NCBI RefSeq assembly: GCF_026339875.1
Contig: NZ_JAPEPZ010000001.1
Span: 3,720,001-3,784,000, forward strand
Length of the DNA: 64,000 nt
Source of the DNA: Streptomyces sp. NBC_01571
GTDB lineage: Bacteria > Actinomycetota > Actinomycetes > Streptomycetales > Streptomycetaceae
Direction: 5' to 3'
Below are positions 34,187 through 42,820 of this stretch, in pieces (within the stretch, counting starts at the first letter, position 1; every line of letters starts with the position of its first letter). Under the pieces are notes generated by a model. It was given only the letters and a program-made list of their open reading frames with translations. It ran no database searches and was not told the DNA's origin. The translations under genes and the position numbers were made by a program.

Positions 34187-35365
34187 TCAGCCCCCGGAGG
34201 TGTCCAGTTCGGCGTCCTCGCTGATGCCCGCGCAGTCGTACGGGTCCTTCAGCCAGCCGTCCGGCAGGACGACCCGGTTGTTGCCGGAGGTGCGGCCACG
34301 GGGGCCGTCGGCGCCGGTCGGCCACGACTGGTCGAGGTCCAACTCGGCGAGCCCGTCCGCGAGTTCGGCCATCGACGAGGTGATCGCGAGGCGCTTTCGC
34401 ATGTCGGAACCGACCGCGAAGCCCTTCAGGTACCAGGCCACGTGCTTCCGGAAATCGATGACGCCGCGGGCCTCGTCGCCGAGCCACTCGCCGAGCAGGG
34501 TGGCGTGCCGGACCATGACGGCCGCGACCTCACGGAGGGTCGGGCTGCCGCCGTGTCCGTCGGGGCCTTCGGCCCGGACGTCCGCACGTCCCTCGAAGGC
34601 GGCCACCAGGTCGGCGAACAGCCACGGCCGGCCGAGGCAGCCGCGCCCGACCACGACGCCGTCGCAGCCGGTCTCGCGCACCATCCGCAGCGCGTCCTCG
34701 GCGGACCAGATGTCGCCGTTGCCGAGGACGGGGATCTCCGGCACGTGCTCCTTGAGGCGCGCGATGGCGTCCCAGTCCGCCGTGCCGCCGTAGTGCTGAG
34801 CGGCGGTGCGGCCGTGCAGCGCGATGGCGGTGACACCCTCCTCCACGGCGATCCGGCCGGCGTCCAGGAAGGTGATGTGGTCGTCGTCGATGCCCTTGCG
34901 CATCTTCATCGTGACGGGCAGGTCCCCGGCGCCGCTCACGGCCTCCCGCAGGATCGCCCGCAGCAGGTTGCGCTTGTAGGGGAGGGCGGAGCCGCCGCCC
35001 TTGCGCGTCACCTTCGGCACCGGGCAGCCGAAGTTGAGGTCGATGTGGTCGGCGAGGTCCTCCTCCGCGATCATGCGGACGGCCTTGCCGACGGTCGCCG
35101 GGTCCACGCCGTACAGCTGGATCGAACGCGGCTGCTCGGTCGCGTCGAAGCGGATCAGCTGCATGGTCTTCTCGTTGCGCTCGACCAGCGCCCGCGTGGT
35201 GATCATCTCGCTGACGAACAGGCCCTTGCCTCCGCTGAACTCCCTGCACAGGGTACGGAAGGGCGCGTTCGTGATCCCGGCCATGGGGGCCAGGACGACG
35301 GGCGGCTGGACGGTGTGGGGGCCGATCGACAGCGGGGTGGCGGGGGCGAGGACGGTCGTGGACAT
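34187..35365 (-). CDS. dusB: tRNA-dihydrouridine synthase
   Basis: The FMN-dependent enzyme reduces uridine to dihydrouridine in tRNA. The 392-residue protein shows the family's N-terminal VVLAPMAGITNAPFR, the catalytic Cys in HIDLNFGCPVPKVTRKGGG near residue 105, HGRTAAQHYGG near 190 and VVVGRGCLGRPWLF near 245. ATG at 35365 is preceded by GGGGGA; a longer in-frame version lacks one. The C-terminal part after the barrel is longer than in E. coli DusB, as is usual in actinobacteria. Confidence 0.94.
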   Translation of the reverse strand: MSTTVLAPATPLSIGPHTVQPPVVLAPMAGITNAPFRTLCREFSGGKGLFVSEMITTRALVERNEKTMQLIRFDATEQPRSIQLYGVDPATVGKAVRMIAEEDLADHIDLNFGCPVPKVTRKGGGSALPYKRNLLRAILREAVSGAGDLPVTMKMRKGIDDDHITFLDAGRIAVEEGVTAIALHGRTAAQHYGGTADWDAIARLKEHVPEIPVLGNGDIWSAEDALRMVRETGCDGVVVGRGCLGRPWLFADLVAAFEGRADVRAEGPDGHGGSPTLREVAAVMVRHATLLGEWLGDEARGVIDFRKHVAWYLKGFAVGSDMRKRLAITSSMAELADGLAELDLDQSWPTGADGPRGRTSGNNRVVLPDGWLKDPYDCAGISEDAELDTSGG

Positions 35366-35532
35366 TCCCCCATTGTCGCGTACGGGAGCGGGTGCCGTGA
35401 CAGCGGCCGGGGACCTCCCGGGGAGGTGCGATGGACGTGCGGCGGACACCGGGACGCGCCGTGACCGCCGTCACGGTGTTCGGTGAGGGTCATTAGTTAG
35501 ACGCACTATCGAAGTGGGCGTAGGCTTGTGGA
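35366..35532. promoter_or_regulatory. Divergent promoter region, dusB / DHA2 transporter
   Basis: An AT-richer stretch at about 35490-35515 (CATTAGTTAGACGCACTATC) just before the transporter looks like a promoter with a possible repressor site. No regulator is adjacent. Confidence 0.35.
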
Positions 35533-37002
35533 ATGCCCGAGCTCACCCCACGCCGCCGCCTCCTGGTGCTCGCGATCTGCTGTATGAGTCTGCTGATCGT
35601 GAGCCTGGACAACACGGTACTGAACGTCGCCCTGCCCTCGATGCAGAAGGAACTGCACGCGAGCGTCGCCGGCCTCCAGTGGACGATCGACGCGTACACG
35701 CTGGTCCTCGCGTCGCTGCTGATGCTCGCGGGTTCGACCGCCGACCGCATCGGCCGCCGCCGGATCTTCAAGGCGGGCCTGGTGATCTTCACCGTCGGCT
35801 CGGTGCTGTGCTCCGTCGCCCCGAACCTCGAATCGCTGGTCGCCTTCCGCATGGTGCAGGCGGTCGGCGGTTCGATGCTGAACCCGGTGGCGATGTCGAT
35901 CATCACCAACACCTTCACGGACCCGCGCGAGCGCGCCCGCGCGATCGGCGCCTGGGGCGGCGTGGTCGGCATATCGATGGCCGCGGGCCCGCTGGTGGGC
36001 GGACTCCTGGTGGACTCGGTCGGCTGGCGCTCAATCTTCTGGATCAATCTTCCGGTGGGCCTCGCCGCCCTCCTGCTCACCTGGCGGTATGTCCCGGAGT
36101 CCCGCGCCCCCAAGGCCCGCCGTCCCGACCCGGTCGGCCAGGTCCTCGTCATCGCGCTGCTCGGCTCGCTGACGTACGCGATCATCGAGGCGCCCAGCTC
36201 CGGCGTCGCCAGGACCACCGTCTTCGGCGCGATCGCCGTCGCCGCCCTGCTCGGCCTGCTGTGGTACGAGCCCCGGCGCGCCGAACCCCTCATCGACCTG
36301 CGCTTCTTCCGTTCGGCGCCGTTCAGCGGGGCCACGGTCATCGCCGTCAGCGCGTTCGCGGCGCTCAGCGGCTTCCTGTTCCTGTCGACGCTCTATCTTC
36401 AGAACGTCCGCGGCCTGGACGCGCTGCACGCGGGCCTGTGGATGCTGCCCATGGCGGCGATGTGCTTCGTGTGCGCGCCGCTGTCCGGGCGACTGGTCGG
36501 CAGTCGGGGGCCGCGTCTGTCCCTGCTGATCGCGGGCGTCGCGACCACCGCGAGCGGGCTGCTGTTCGCCGCGTTCGAGGCCGAGACGTCGAATGTCACG
36601 CTCGTCATCGGCTACGTGCTGTTCGGCCTGGGCTTCGGCTTCGTCAACGCCCCCATCACCAACACCGCCGTCTCCGGGATGCCCCGCACCCAGGCCGGTG
36701 TCGCCGCGGCCGTCGCCTCGACCAGCCGTCAGATCGGCGGCACCCTGGGCGTCGCCGTGATCGGCGCGGTCCTCGCCTCCGGCATCCACGCCTCCGCGTA
36801 CCGGGAGACGTTCGTCGCGGCCGCCCGCCCCGGCTGGTGGATCCTCACCGGCTGCGGTCTCGCCGTCCTCGTCCTCGGCGCCCTGACGAGCGGACGCTGG
36901 GCGCGCGGCACCGCCGAACGCACGGCACGGCAGCTGGCGCCCGCGGAGGCGGAGACGCGCGAGCCGGTGGGCGCCCGCGCCCAGGACGCGCCGGCCGCCT
37001 AG
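35533..37002 (+). CDS. DHA2-type major facilitator efflux transporter
   Basis: The 489-residue protein has about 14 hydrophobic segments. It shows the DHA2 motifs: SLDNTVLNVALPSM in helix 1, GSTADRIGRRRIF (motif A) between helices 2 and 3, and GAWGGVVGISMAAGPLVGG (motif C) in helix 5. Such proton antiporters export drugs or metabolites. The stop (TAG within CTAG) lies at the edge of a hairpin shared with the convergent XRE gene. Confidence 0.92.
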   Translation: MPELTPRRRLLVLAICCMSLLIVSLDNTVLNVALPSMQKELHASVAGLQWTIDAYTLVLASLLMLAGSTADRIGRRRIFKAGLVIFTVGSVLCSVAPNLESLVAFRMVQAVGGSMLNPVAMSIITNTFTDPRERARAIGAWGGVVGISMAAGPLVGGLLVDSVGWRSIFWINLPVGLAALLLTWRYVPESRAPKARRPDPVGQVLVIALLGSLTYAIIEAPSSGVARTTVFGAIAVAALLGLLWYEPRRAEPLIDLRFFRSAPFSGATVIAVSAFAALSGFLFLSTLYLQNVRGLDALHAGLWMLPMAAMCFVCAPLSGRLVGSRGPRLSLLIAGVATTASGLLFAAFEAETSNVTLVIGYVLFGLGFGFVNAPITNTAVSGMPRTQAGVAAAVASTSRQIGGTLGVAVIGAVLASGIHASAYRETFVAAARPGWWILTGCGLAVLVLGALTSGRWARGTAERTARQLAPAEAETREPVGARAQDAPAA

Positions 37003-37030
37003 AAGCCCCGAGGAGACCCACCCCCTGGGC

Positions 37031-37083
37031 CTGTCCGGCCATTTCCGTGATCGCCCGCAGGGCGGACGGGAACGGCCGGACAG
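37031..37083. terminator. Two-level hairpin between convergent genes
   Basis: CTGTCCGGCC (37031-37040) pairs with GGCCGGACAG (37074-37083), and CGCCC pairs with GGGCG around a three-base loop inside. It sits between the stops of the DHA2 transporter and the XRE regulator and should terminate both. Confidence 0.65.
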
Positions 37084-37088
37084 AACAC

Positions 37089-38006
37089 CTAGGCCGCCTC
37101 GGTCTCCGCCGCCCGCGCGATCTCGTGCAGCTTCTCCAGCCCCTCACGGCTCGCCTCGTCGGTCGGGGCGTAGGTCACCATCCGGGCGCCCATGTCGGGG
37201 GCGAGCCACAGGTCGGTGTGATCGAGGGTCAGGAGCCCGACGTACGGGTTCAGGAACTGCTTCGTCTTGCTGCGGGCACCTCCGAACACCTCGTACCGCT
37301 CCCAGATCTCGCGGAACTCCGCCGACTCCGTCCGCAGCCGTTTCACCAGCATCTTCCAGGCGGGCTCGCCGAGGTGTCCGGCCATCGAGGCGCGCAACTT
37401 GGCGGCCATCATGCGCATGGTCTCGTCGAGGAGCACGATCGACCTGCGCCACTCCTCGTGGGTGTAGACGAGGACCATGCAGTTGCGGTCCTCGGGCGCC
37501 ACCGCGTCCAGGTCGCTCATCATCAACCGGGCGTATGTGCGGTTGTACGCCAGGATGTCGTACCGGCTGTTCTGGATGCAGGCCGGGACCGGCTCCAGCT
37601 GGGTCAGCATCTGGCGCAGGGCCGGGGTGATGGTCGGGCACCGCGCGGCGGGCGTGGGGTCGACGGCGCCGGCCAGTTGGAAGAGGTGGGCGCGCTCGCT
37701 GGAGTCCAGCAGCAGGGTGCGGGCCAGCGCGTCGAGAACCTGTTCGGAGACCTGGATGTCGCGGGCCTGTTCGAGCCAGGTGTACCAGGTGACGCCCACG
37801 GACGAGAGCTGGGCGACCTCCTCGCGGCGCAGTCCCGGGGTGCGCCGGCGGCGGCCGCGGGGCAGTCCGACCTGCTCCGGCGTGATGCGTTCGCGCCGGT
37901 TGCGCAGGAAGGCGGCGAGTTCGTGCCGCCGGATCGCGCTTCCGCGCGGGGCGGCGCCGGCGGCCGGGCCCGGGGTGGTGGTCGTCTCCCGCACCATCGT
38001 CGTCAT
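37089..38006 (-). CDS. XRE-type regulator with MmyB-like ligand domain
   Basis: The 305-residue protein has an XRE helix-turn-helix (about residues 25-95, RTPGLRREEVAQLSSVGVTWYTWLEQAR) followed by an MmyB-like PAS-type ligand-binding domain (about 120-290, with YDILAYNRTYARL and EFREIWERYEV). Streptomyces carry many of these. They often lie divergent from an SDR or transporter gene they control and may bind fatty-acyl ligands. Here the divergent target is the DHA2 transporter at 38107. The start is ATG at 38006. Confidence 0.9.
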   Translation of the reverse strand: MTTMVRETTTTPGPAAGAAPRGSAIRRHELAAFLRNRRERITPEQVGLPRGRRRRTPGLRREEVAQLSSVGVTWYTWLEQARDIQVSEQVLDALARTLLLDSSERAHLFQLAGAVDPTPAARCPTITPALRQMLTQLEPVPACIQNSRYDILAYNRTYARLMMSDLDAVAPEDRNCMVLVYTHEEWRRSIVLLDETMRMMAAKLRASMAGHLGEPAWKMLVKRLRTESAEFREIWERYEVFGGARSKTKQFLNPYVGLLTLDHTDLWLAPDMGARMVTYAPTDEASREGLEKLHEIARAAETEAA

Positions 38007-38052
38007 GTCTCCAGACTGCCGTCCGCCGGAACCTGTTGCCAGGTACTGCCTC

Positions 38053-38076
38053 TACCAGGATAAGGAAACTCTGGTA
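38053..38076. promoter_or_regulatory. Candidate operator of the XRE/MmyB regulator
   Basis: TACCAG (38053-38058) and CTGGTA (38071-38076) form an inverted repeat with a 12-base AT-rich spacer in the divergent promoter. The second arm is extended as the palindrome CTGGTACCAG (38071-38080). Confidence 0.5.
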
Positions 38077-38106
38077 CCAGCCTGAGGTGGGGACGAAGCT
38101 CTTTAC

Positions 38107-39537
38107 GTGACCGAAACCGGAACTCTGACCGCACCCGTCCGATCACCGTCCGCGCCACCCCTTCTCAGTGGCCTCGGACTCTTCACCGTGTTGCTCGGTG
38201 CCGCACTGCCGCTCATCGACTTCTTCATCGTCAACGTAGCCCTCCCGACCATCGGCCGGGACCTGCACGCGAGCGAAGCCGTCCTCGAACTCGTCGTCGC
38301 CGGGTACGGGGTCTCGTACGCCGTCCTGCTCGTTCTGGGCGGCCGGCTCGGCGACCTCTTCGGACGGCGGCAGCTCTTCCTCGGGGGCATGGCGGCCTTC
38401 GGCCTGACCTCGCTGGCGTGCGGGCTCGCGCCCAGCGCCTGGACGCTGGTCGCGGCCCGTGTCGCGCAGGGCGCGGCGTCCGCCGCGATGCTGCCGCAGG
38501 TGCTCGCCACCATCCAGGCGGCGACCGCGGGAGGGCGCCGCGCCAAGGCCATGGGCCTGTACGGCGCGACGGCCGGACTGTCCATGGTGGCCGGGCAGAT
38601 ACTCGGCGGCCTCCTGGTCGCCGCGGACATCGCGGGCACCGGCTGGCGCGCGGTGTTCCTCGTGAACGTCCCCGTCGTCCTCCTCGGCCTGGTCCTGGCC
38701 GCACGGGCCGTGCCCGAGACCCGCTCGCAGCACCCGGAGCCGATCGACACCCCCGGCACCGTCCTGCTCGCCCTCTCGCTGCTGACGCTCCTGGCCCCGC
38801 TGACGGAGGGCCGCGCGGCGGGCAGGCCGCTGTGGACCTGGCTGTCACTGGCCCTGTTCCCCCTGGTCGCGGCGGCGTTCTACCACGTCGAGCGCCGGGA
38901 GGACCGCGCCGGCCGCACTCCCCTGGTGCCGCCGAGCCTGTTCGCGCTGACCTCACTGCGGCGGGGCCTGATCATGATCGTGCCGTTCTCGATCGGCTTC
39001 AGCGGCTTCATGTTCGTGATCGCGGTGGCCCTGCAGCAGGGCGCGGACCTCGGTCCGGTGGCGGCCGGGCTGGCCCTCGCCCCGATGGCCGTGGTCTTCT
39101 TCGTCACCTCTCTCTGCGGGCCGCGCCTGATCGCCCGCTACGGCACCCGGGTCGTCACCGCGGGCGGCCTGATCCAGGCGGTGGGCGTGGCCCTCATCGC
39201 GCTGACCGTGTGGCGGTCCTGGCCGGACCTCGGGGTGTGGGAGCTGCTCCCGGGCACGGCGGTCGCCGGTGCGGGCCAGGCGCTCCAGTTGCCGGTGCTC
39301 ATCCGGATCGTCCTCTCCGAGGTACCGGCCGCGCGGGCCGGTGTCGGCAGTGGCGTGATGGCGACCACCCAGCAGTCGGCGCTCGCCGTCGGCGTCGCCA
39401 CCCTGGGCACCCTGTTCCTGTCCCTGGTCCCGGGTCACGGCATGCGGGACGCCCTGGTGACGACGCTGCTGGTGCAGCTGGCGGGCGTGGCCCTGACGGC
39501 GGCACTGAGCCTGCGGCTGCCGCGCAAGGTCGGCTGA
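38107..39537 (+). CDS. DHA2-type major facilitator efflux transporter, regulated partner
   Basis: The 476-residue protein has about 14 membrane segments. LIDFFIVNVALPTIGRDL is in helix 1, GGRLGDLFGRRQLFLGG is motif A, and YGATAGLSMVAGQILGG is motif C. It is transcribed divergently from the XRE/MmyB regulator across a 100-base gap with an inverted repeat, so that protein probably represses it. GTG at 38107 is used; the ribosome site is weak. It is not closely similar to the transporter at 35533. Confidence 0.92.
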   Translation: MTETGTLTAPVRSPSAPPLLSGLGLFTVLLGAALPLIDFFIVNVALPTIGRDLHASEAVLELVVAGYGVSYAVLLVLGGRLGDLFGRRQLFLGGMAAFGLTSLACGLAPSAWTLVAARVAQGAASAAMLPQVLATIQAATAGGRRAKAMGLYGATAGLSMVAGQILGGLLVAADIAGTGWRAVFLVNVPVVLLGLVLAARAVPETRSQHPEPIDTPGTVLLALSLLTLLAPLTEGRAAGRPLWTWLSLALFPLVAAAFYHVERREDRAGRTPLVPPSLFALTSLRRGLIMIVPFSIGFSGFMFVIAVALQQGADLGPVAAGLALAPMAVVFFVTSLCGPRLIARYGTRVVTAGGLIQAVGVALIALTVWRSWPDLGVWELLPGTAVAGAGQALQLPVLIRIVLSEVPAARAGVGSGVMATTQQSALAVGVATLGTLFLSLVPGHGMRDALVTTLLVQLAGVALTAALSLRLPRKVG

Positions 39538-39651
39538 GCGGGCAGCGCGGCGCGGGCTGGACGGCGAGCGCCGCGGCGCGGGCCCGCAGCGCGGGCCGGG
39601 CGGCCGCCCCGTCGGGCACCGAGCACCGGGGCCTTCCGGCGACGGGTCCGT

Positions 39652-40764
39652 TCAGTGGCGGACCAGGCAGAACGGGTGCCCGGCCGGATCCGCGTAGATG
39701 TGCCAGCCGCGCCCGTCGGGGTCGTCGAGGACGGTCGCGCCGAGCGCCAGGACCTGTTCGCGCGCGAGGTCCAGGTCGGGGACGCCGAAGTCCAGATGGA
39801 ACTGCTGGGGCCGGCCGGGCTCCGGCCAACGCGGCGGCTGGTACTCCGCCACCCGCTGGAAGGCCAGGACCGGACCGGACGGCGTGTGGAGCGTCGCCCA
39901 GCCCTCGCCGAGCGCCCAGCGTTTGTCGGGCCGGTCGACCTCGCCGCCGAGCAGTTGCGCGTAGAACCCGGCGAGCCGGTGCGGGTCCGGGCAGTCCAGC
40001 ACGACGCACTGCAGTTCGGCGGTGACGGGGGCGGGTCCCGGGCCGGCCGGCGGAGCGACCAGGGTCGGCGACTGGCCCGAGCGCCGCAGGGCGTCCGCGA
40101 CGAAGCCGCCGGACTTCAGCTCCTCGACGAGATCGCGCAGGAAGCGGACGGTCTCGGGGCGGCGGGTCCTGGTCGTGCCGACCGCCTGCCGGATCTGCAT
40201 GAACCGGTCTTCGATCAGCCGGAGTTCGGGATGTTCCTCGACGTACGCGGTCATCGGCTGCCGGATCCCGGCCGCGGCCTCCAGCCCTTCGGCGCTGAAC
40301 GCGTCGACGCCTTCCTCCCCGCGTACGACGCTCGCGTGCCGCAGCGTGCGGGTGAGGAAGAGGTCGTAGGCGGATCCGCGCTTCACACCGATCCGTACAC
40401 CGGGACGGTCGACGTCGGCGGCGCTCGCGTGGTCCGAGTCGCGGGGCACGGCGTACACGCCCTCGATCACCACGTACGGCTCCGTGAAGGCGACTTCGGC
40501 CTCGCGTGCGGGCTCGACGGCCAGGAAGCAGAGGTCGGCCCGGCCCTCCGCCATCGCCTCGTAGGACTTGCGGGCCGCGTCGAAGCAGAGGAGTTCCACG
40601 GGCAGGCCCAGCCGCACGCCGATCTCGCGCGCGAGGTCCACGGTGATGCCGGCCGGGGACTGCGGAGTCCCCCCGGCCAGTACCGGATTGCCCAGGTTGA
40701 TCGAGGCCCGCAGGATGCCGTTCGGTGCGAGATCCCGCCCGATGGCGGCGGCTTCGGTCGTCAT
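39652..40764 (-). CDS. Fusion of a solute-binding-like domain with a VOC/glyoxalase domain
   Basis: This 370-residue protein combines two unrelated folds. Residues about 15-235 resemble family 3 periplasmic binding proteins (SPAGITVDLAREIGVRLGL, EGRADLCFLAVEPAREAEVAFTEPYV), but there is no signal peptide or lipobox, so the domain is probably cytosolic. After a proline-rich linker (about 236-248), residues 250-370 form a VOC/glyoxalase-like domain (QFHLDFGVPDLDLAREQV, DPAGHPFCLVRH). I infer a ligand-sensing or resistance role; no reaction can be assigned. No ribosome site is seen before the ATG at 40764; a 12-codon ORF precedes it. Confidence 0.75.
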   Translation of the reverse strand: MTTEAAAIGRDLAPNGILRASINLGNPVLAGGTPQSPAGITVDLAREIGVRLGLPVELLCFDAARKSYEAMAEGRADLCFLAVEPAREAEVAFTEPYVVIEGVYAVPRDSDHASAADVDRPGVRIGVKRGSAYDLFLTRTLRHASVVRGEEGVDAFSAEGLEAAAGIRQPMTAYVEEHPELRLIEDRFMQIRQAVGTTRTRRPETVRFLRDLVEELKSGGFVADALRRSGQSPTLVAPPAGPGPAPVTAELQCVVLDCPDPHRLAGFYAQLLGGEVDRPDKRWALGEGWATLHTPSGPVLAFQRVAEYQPPRWPEPGRPQQFHLDFGVPDLDLAREQVLALGATVLDDPDGRGWHIYADPAGHPFCLVRH

Positions 40765-40803
40765 GCAGCGGAGTCTAGGCCGACGGCCTCGCGGCCCCGC
40801 CGG

Positions 40804-40842
40804 TCAACTCGTGACCGAAGAGCCCCCGTTGATCTTCTCCAT
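40804..40842 (-). CDS. Candidate 12-residue leader peptide
   Basis: An ATG with AAGGAG nine bases upstream opens a 13-codon frame (MEKINGGSSVTS) ending in TGA 39 bases before the binding-protein/VOC fusion gene, which itself lacks a ribosome site. A GC-rich hairpin lies between them. This could be a translated leader controlling the fusion gene, or chance. Confidence 0.3.
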   Translation of the reverse strand: MEKINGGSSVTS

Positions 40843-40905
40843 GCTGCACACTCCTTGCTGCACAGGCCTTGCCGAACAAGCGGAGCGGAAACACCAGGAG
40901 GTGTC

Positions 40906-41112
40906 ATGCTGCAGATCAACACGAGCAAGGTGAGCCGCTGGGACCAGCACGGCCGCGAGCACGTCGTCCACGTCCAGCGGACGGGGATGCAGCGCACGAT
41001 CAGGTGCGGCACCTGCGGCTGGCGCAAGAGCGCGCAGTTCCTGCCGTGGCTGAAGGCGGAGGAACACCTCGCCGACGCCCACCAGGCGACGGTGGACCCG
41101 ACGGAGGGCTGA
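40906..41112 (+). CDS. Small zinc-ribbon-like protein
   Basis: The 68-residue protein has a CGTCGW knuckle near residues 35-40 and two histidines downstream (EEHLADAHQA), which could form a C2H2-type zinc site. Rich in basic residues near the N-terminus (HGREHVVHVQRTGMQR). GGAGG lies just upstream of the ATG. Function is unknown; nucleic-acid or partner binding is possible. Confidence 0.72.
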   Translation: MLQINTSKVSRWDQHGREHVVHVQRTGMQRTIRCGTCGWRKSAQFLPWLKAEEHLADAHQATVDPTEG

Positions 41113-41135
41113 GCGCTCTCCGCCGGGTCCACCGG

Positions 41136-41735
41136 TCAGGGGCGCAGGCCGCGCAGGACGAGGTCGACGACCGCCGTGAACTCGGCCTCGATGCCCGGCT
41201 GTTCCCATTCGCGGGCGTAGGCCGGGTCGTGGAAGCGGTTCGTGGCGTCGAAGAGCGCGCGGGCCGTCGCGGCGGCGTCGCCGTCCACCGCCGCGAAGTC
41301 TCCCTCGCGCACGCCTCGGCCGACGATGTCCGTGAGCTGGCCGACGAGCTCCTGGACATGTTCCTCGACCACGCTGCTGGTATCGGCGAGGAGCACCGTG
41401 TACGTGGCGAACAGCTCGGGGTCGTCGCCCGCCTTGTGCCGCTTGGCGGCGAACAGCGCTCCGAACCACTGCCTGAGCGCCTCGGGAGGCGTCTCGTCCG
41501 TCGCCCCGACGATCCGGGCCAGCGTCTGCGACGTGCGGTCCAGCCAGCGTTTGGTGACCGCCTCCCGCAGCGCCGCCTTCGTACGGAAGTGGCGGTAGAC
41601 GCTGCCGTGGCTGACGCCGAGCGCGCGGGCCACGTCCACCACGGTGGCCTTGGCCGGGCCGTGGCGGCGCAGCACCTCCTCGGTCACTTCGAGGATGCGC
41701 TCGGCGGTCAGGGTCTCGCTGGTCGGTGGTGCCAT
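41136..41735 (-). CDS. TetR family transcriptional regulator
   Basis: A 199-residue TetR protein: helix-turn-helix at about residues 12-55 (ILEVTEEVLRRHGPAKATVVDVARALGVSHGSVYRHF), then a ligand-binding domain like that of the YfiR/TetR_C group. ATG at 41735 is chosen; longer readings run into the upstream gene. It lies 26 bases downstream of the aldo/keto reductase on the same strand, so the pair is probably one operon autoregulated at the 42-bp palindrome upstream. Confidence 0.9.
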   Translation of the reverse strand: MAPPTSETLTAERILEVTEEVLRRHGPAKATVVDVARALGVSHGSVYRHFRTKAALREAVTKRWLDRTSQTLARIVGATDETPPEALRQWFGALFAAKRHKAGDDPELFATYTVLLADTSSVVEEHVQELVGQLTDIVGRGVREGDFAAVDGDAAATARALFDATNRFHDPAYAREWEQPGIEAEFTAVVDLVLRGLRP

Positions 41736-41761
41736 GACGACGACCGTACCCGGGGGTACTG

Positions 41762-42766
41762 TCAGCGCTCCGTGCCGAGGTGCGTCATCTGCGCCTGCGG
41801 GTAGCGGTCGCCCGCGGCGGCGCCGTCCGGCACGGCCTCCTCGATGGCGGCGAGGTCCCCGGCGTCGAGCGTGACGTCCAGGGCGCCCAGTGCCTCCGCC
41901 AGCCGCTGCGGGGTGCGGGCGCCGACCAGGGGCACGATGTCCTCGCCGCGCGAGAGCACCCACGCGATGGCGATCTGGGCGACGGAGACGCTCTTCTGCT
42001 CGGCGACCTTGCGCAGCGCCTCGACGAGGGTGAGGTTGTGCCGCAGGTTCTCGCCCTGGAAGCGGGGGCTCATGGCGCGGAAGTCGTTCGCGCCCAGTTC
42101 CCGGTCGGCGGTGAAGTGGCCGGAGATCAGTCCGCGGGAGAGCACGCCGTACGCGGTGATCCCGATGCCCAGCTCGCGGGTGGTCGGCAGTACCTCGTCC
42201 TCGATGCCCCGGGAGATGAGCGAGTACTCGATCTGCAGGTCGCTGATGGGGGCGGTGGCGGCGGCCCGGCGGATGGTGTCGGCGCCGACCTCGCTGAGGC
42301 CGATGTGCCGGACATGGCCCTTCTCGACCAGTTCGGCGATCGCGCCGACCGTCTCCTCGATCGGCACGCCGGGGTCGGCCCGCGCGATCCGGTAGACGTC
42401 GATGTGGTCCACGCCGAGGCGCTGGAGGGAGTACGCGGCGAAGTTCTTCACCGCGGCGGGGCGGCCGTCGTAGCCGCTCCAGCCGCCGTCCGGGTCGCGC
42501 AGCGCGCCGAACTTGACGCTGGTCAGGGCCTGTTCGCGCAGGGCCGCGGGGGCGGTGCGCAGGGCTTCGCCGATGAGCATCTCGTTGTGGCCCATGGCGT
42601 AGAAGTCGCCGGTGTCCAGCAGGGTCACGCCGGCTTCGAGTGCGGCGTGGACGGTCGCGATGGACTCGGCGCGGTCCGCGTCGCCGTACAGCGCGGACAT
42701 GCCCATGCAGCCGAGGCCGAGGGCGGCGACCCGGGGGCCGGTCGTTCCGAGGGGGCGGGTGCGCAT
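41762..42766 (-). CDS. Aldo/keto reductase
   Basis: The 334-residue protein has the AKR catalytic set: Asp and Tyr in LLDTGDFYAMGHNE near residues 50-63, Lys in TSVKFG near 84, and the position of the catalytic His in the VDHIDVYRIAR segment near 120, where His is replaced (YRIAR instead of the usual YQLH-type sequence). NADPH-binding residues appear in VPLVGARTPQRLAE near 280. Such proteins reduce aldehydes and ketones; the substrate is unknown. It heads an operon with a TetR regulator. Confidence 0.9.
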   Translation of the reverse strand: MRTRPLGTTGPRVAALGLGCMGMSALYGDADRAESIATVHAALEAGVTLLDTGDFYAMGHNEMLIGEALRTAPAALREQALTSVKFGALRDPDGGWSGYDGRPAAVKNFAAYSLQRLGVDHIDVYRIARADPGVPIEETVGAIAELVEKGHVRHIGLSEVGADTIRRAAATAPISDLQIEYSLISRGIEDEVLPTTRELGIGITAYGVLSRGLISGHFTADRELGANDFRAMSPRFQGENLRHNLTLVEALRKVAEQKSVSVAQIAIAWVLSRGEDIVPLVGARTPQRLAEALGALDVTLDAGDLAAIEEAVPDGAAAGDRYPQAQMTHLGTER

Positions 42767-42820
42767 GAAGGTTCCTTCGATTGGGGGGTGGGTGCCGTCA
42801 GGTGACCCGTACCCACCATG

